Part shown: positions 23,156 to 24,080 of the stretch, in pieces
Layout of the letters: every line of letters begins with the position of its first letter
Position numbering within the stretch: the stretch's first letter is position 1
Source of the DNA: Acidobacteriota bacterium
GTDB taxonomy: Bacteria > Acidobacteriota > Terriglobia > UBA7540
Length of the DNA stretch: 24,080 nt
NCBI GenBank assembly: GCA_021827245.1
Contig: JAKAWN010000046.1
Location: 1-24,080, forward strand
Direction: 5' to 3'
Made by a program: the position numbers and the translations under genes
Notes under the pieces: model-generated
Seen by the model: the letters and a program-made list of their open reading frames with translations, nothing else
Told to the model about the DNA's origin: nothing
The model's database searches: none

Positions 23156-24009
23156 TGGGAACTACTGAACTTGCTCTCCCTGCCCGGCCGCAAAGCGAGT
23201 TTTCGCTGACGGCGCTGGCGCGCATCTACGGAGGATTCCTTCGCGTGGGCTTTGTGAATACCATGGCCTACCGCCTGCGCTATTACACCGGGATTGTCAC
23301 CTACTTCATCTACGTCTCCATTTACTACTTTATCTGGAAAGCCATCTATACACACAGCGCCAGCATCGAGGGTTTTGACTTCAGCCAACTGCTCACCTAC
23401 GTCGCTGTGGGATGGATCATCCGCTCCTTTTACTACAACAATATCGATCAGGAGATGGCCACGCAGGTGCTGGAAGGCAAGCTGGCCATGGACCTGATCA
23501 AGCCGGTCAACACTCAATGGATGTATATCGCCCAGGCGCTGGGCGAGTCGGCCTTCCGCCTGACCATGCTGACCGTGCCGACCGCTGTTGTTCTTCTTCT
23601 CGTTTATCCTGTGCAAAGACCAGCCGGCGTCGAGAACTTTGCTGCGTTCCTGTTCAGCGTGTTCTTGAGTTTCTTCCTGGTGGCGGGCATCAACTTTGCG
23701 GTAGGAACTTTTGCCGTCAGGCTAAAGTCCATCCTGGGCCTGCTGCGGGCAAAGTATTTTCTGCTGGAACTCTTTTCCGGATTGCTGATTCCGATCTCCT
23801 TTTTCCCGCACGTTTTCCAGCAGATATTTGCGTTCATGCCATTTCAATACATCAGCTACATTCCTGTGTTGCTGTATCTGGGCAAGATCAGCGGGGTTGG
23901 CATTCTGAAGGCGCTCGGCATCCAGATTTTCTGGGTCGCGGCGCTGATTGCCATCGGTCATCTGTTCTGGGTGTTATCGAGCAAGAAAATTACGATTCAG
24001 GGAGGGTGA
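23155..24009 (+). CDS. ABC-2 type exporter, membrane permease subunit
   Basis: This 284-aa integral membrane protein has about six hydrophobic segments: TGIVTYFIYVSIYYFIW, LLTYVAVGWIIRSFYY, TMLTVPTAVVLLLVY, FLFSVFLSFFLVAGINF, the ELFSGLLIPISFFP region, and IQIFWVAALIAIGHLFWVL. The VLEGKLAMDLIKPVN loop and ISYIPVLLYLGKI are typical of the DUF990/ABC-2 permease family. It overlaps the ATPase stop by one base. Such operons usually have a second, related permease next, which would lie beyond the window edge. Only 71 bases follow the stop, with no gene visible in them. Confidence 0.92.
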   Translation: MGTTELALPARPQSEFSLTALARIYGGFLRVGFVNTMAYRLRYYTGIVTYFIYVSIYYFIWKAIYTHSASIEGFDFSQLLTYVAVGWIIRSFYYNNIDQEMATQVLEGKLAMDLIKPVNTQWMYIAQALGESAFRLTMLTVPTAVVLLLVYPVQRPAGVENFAAFLFSVFLSFFLVAGINFAVGTFAVRLKSILGLLRAKYFLLELFSGLLIPISFFPHVFQQIFAFMPFQYISYIPVLLYLGKISGVGILKALGIQIFWVAALIAIGHLFWVLSSKKITIQGG

Positions 24010-24080
24010 GAAAAAGCAATTATGAATTATGAAGGATGAAATGGGAGCCTTGCTCATAATGCAGGCCTGCGCAATTAGGA

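Noticed and set aside
1..24080. CRISPR arrays, tRNA/rRNA genes, transposases or phage genes
   Set aside because: Looked for regularly spaced repeats, tRNA-like cloverleaf ends and known protein motifs on both strands; none found.

Overview
The window reads as a chromosomal segment of a moderately GC-rich, Gram-negative-type bacterium, most likely an acidobacterium. This is inference from gene content: a Ser/Thr kinase-TPR gene of the type expanded in Acidobacteria, an exported tricorn-like protease, a paired M16 peptidase operon, a fused MoaD-MoaE and a DedA-rhodanese fusion. There are no rRNA or tRNA genes, no phage genes, no transposase and no CRISPR array.

Layout. Positions 1-2242 hold a decayed Ser/Thr protein kinase/TPR gene with a GC-rich palindromic repeat at its broken 5' end. 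Then come two nested stem-loops (2301-2412) and a large tricorn-type protease on the minus strand (2480-5803). A 560-base non-coding stretch follows. Next is a minus-strand run of housekeeping genes: metallophosphoesterase, inositol-monophosphatase-type enzyme, MoaD-MoaE molybdopterin synthase fusion and a YfcH-type epimerase. A degenerate receiver-domain protein (+) is followed by the minus-strand pair aguB-aguA (agmatine to putrescine). A DedA-rhodanese gene (+) comes next. Then pdhA-pdhB-pdhC (pyruvate dehydrogenase E1 alpha, E1 beta, E2; minus strand, no E3 in the window), yjbQ (+), an operon of catalytic plus zinc-less M16 peptidases, and a ROK sugar kinase (minus). The window ends with an ABC-2 type exporter operon (ATPase plus permease, +) that probably continues past the edge.

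The most interesting observation is in the DedA-rhodanese gene (12793-13770). Its frame is interrupted by one TGA at 13597-13599. That codon lies exactly where the rhodanese catalytic cysteine should be, and the frame continues with a fully rhodanese-like sequence for another 56 codons to a TAG. Just downstream of the TGA is a perfect 7-bp hairpin with a 5-nt loop CGUGU starting 22 nt after the UGA, which fits the general description of a bacterial SECIS element. I interpret the gene as a candidate selenoprotein: a membrane DedA protein with a cytosolic selenocysteine rhodanese domain. No selA, selB, selC or selD gene is in the window to confirm it.

Other points: the kinase gene carries at least three lesions; pdhA has an altered thiamine-diphosphate/Mg motif; the receiver protein keeps only the phospho-acceptor-like Asp; and the MoaD-MoaE fusion buries the di-glycine that must normally be a free C-terminus.
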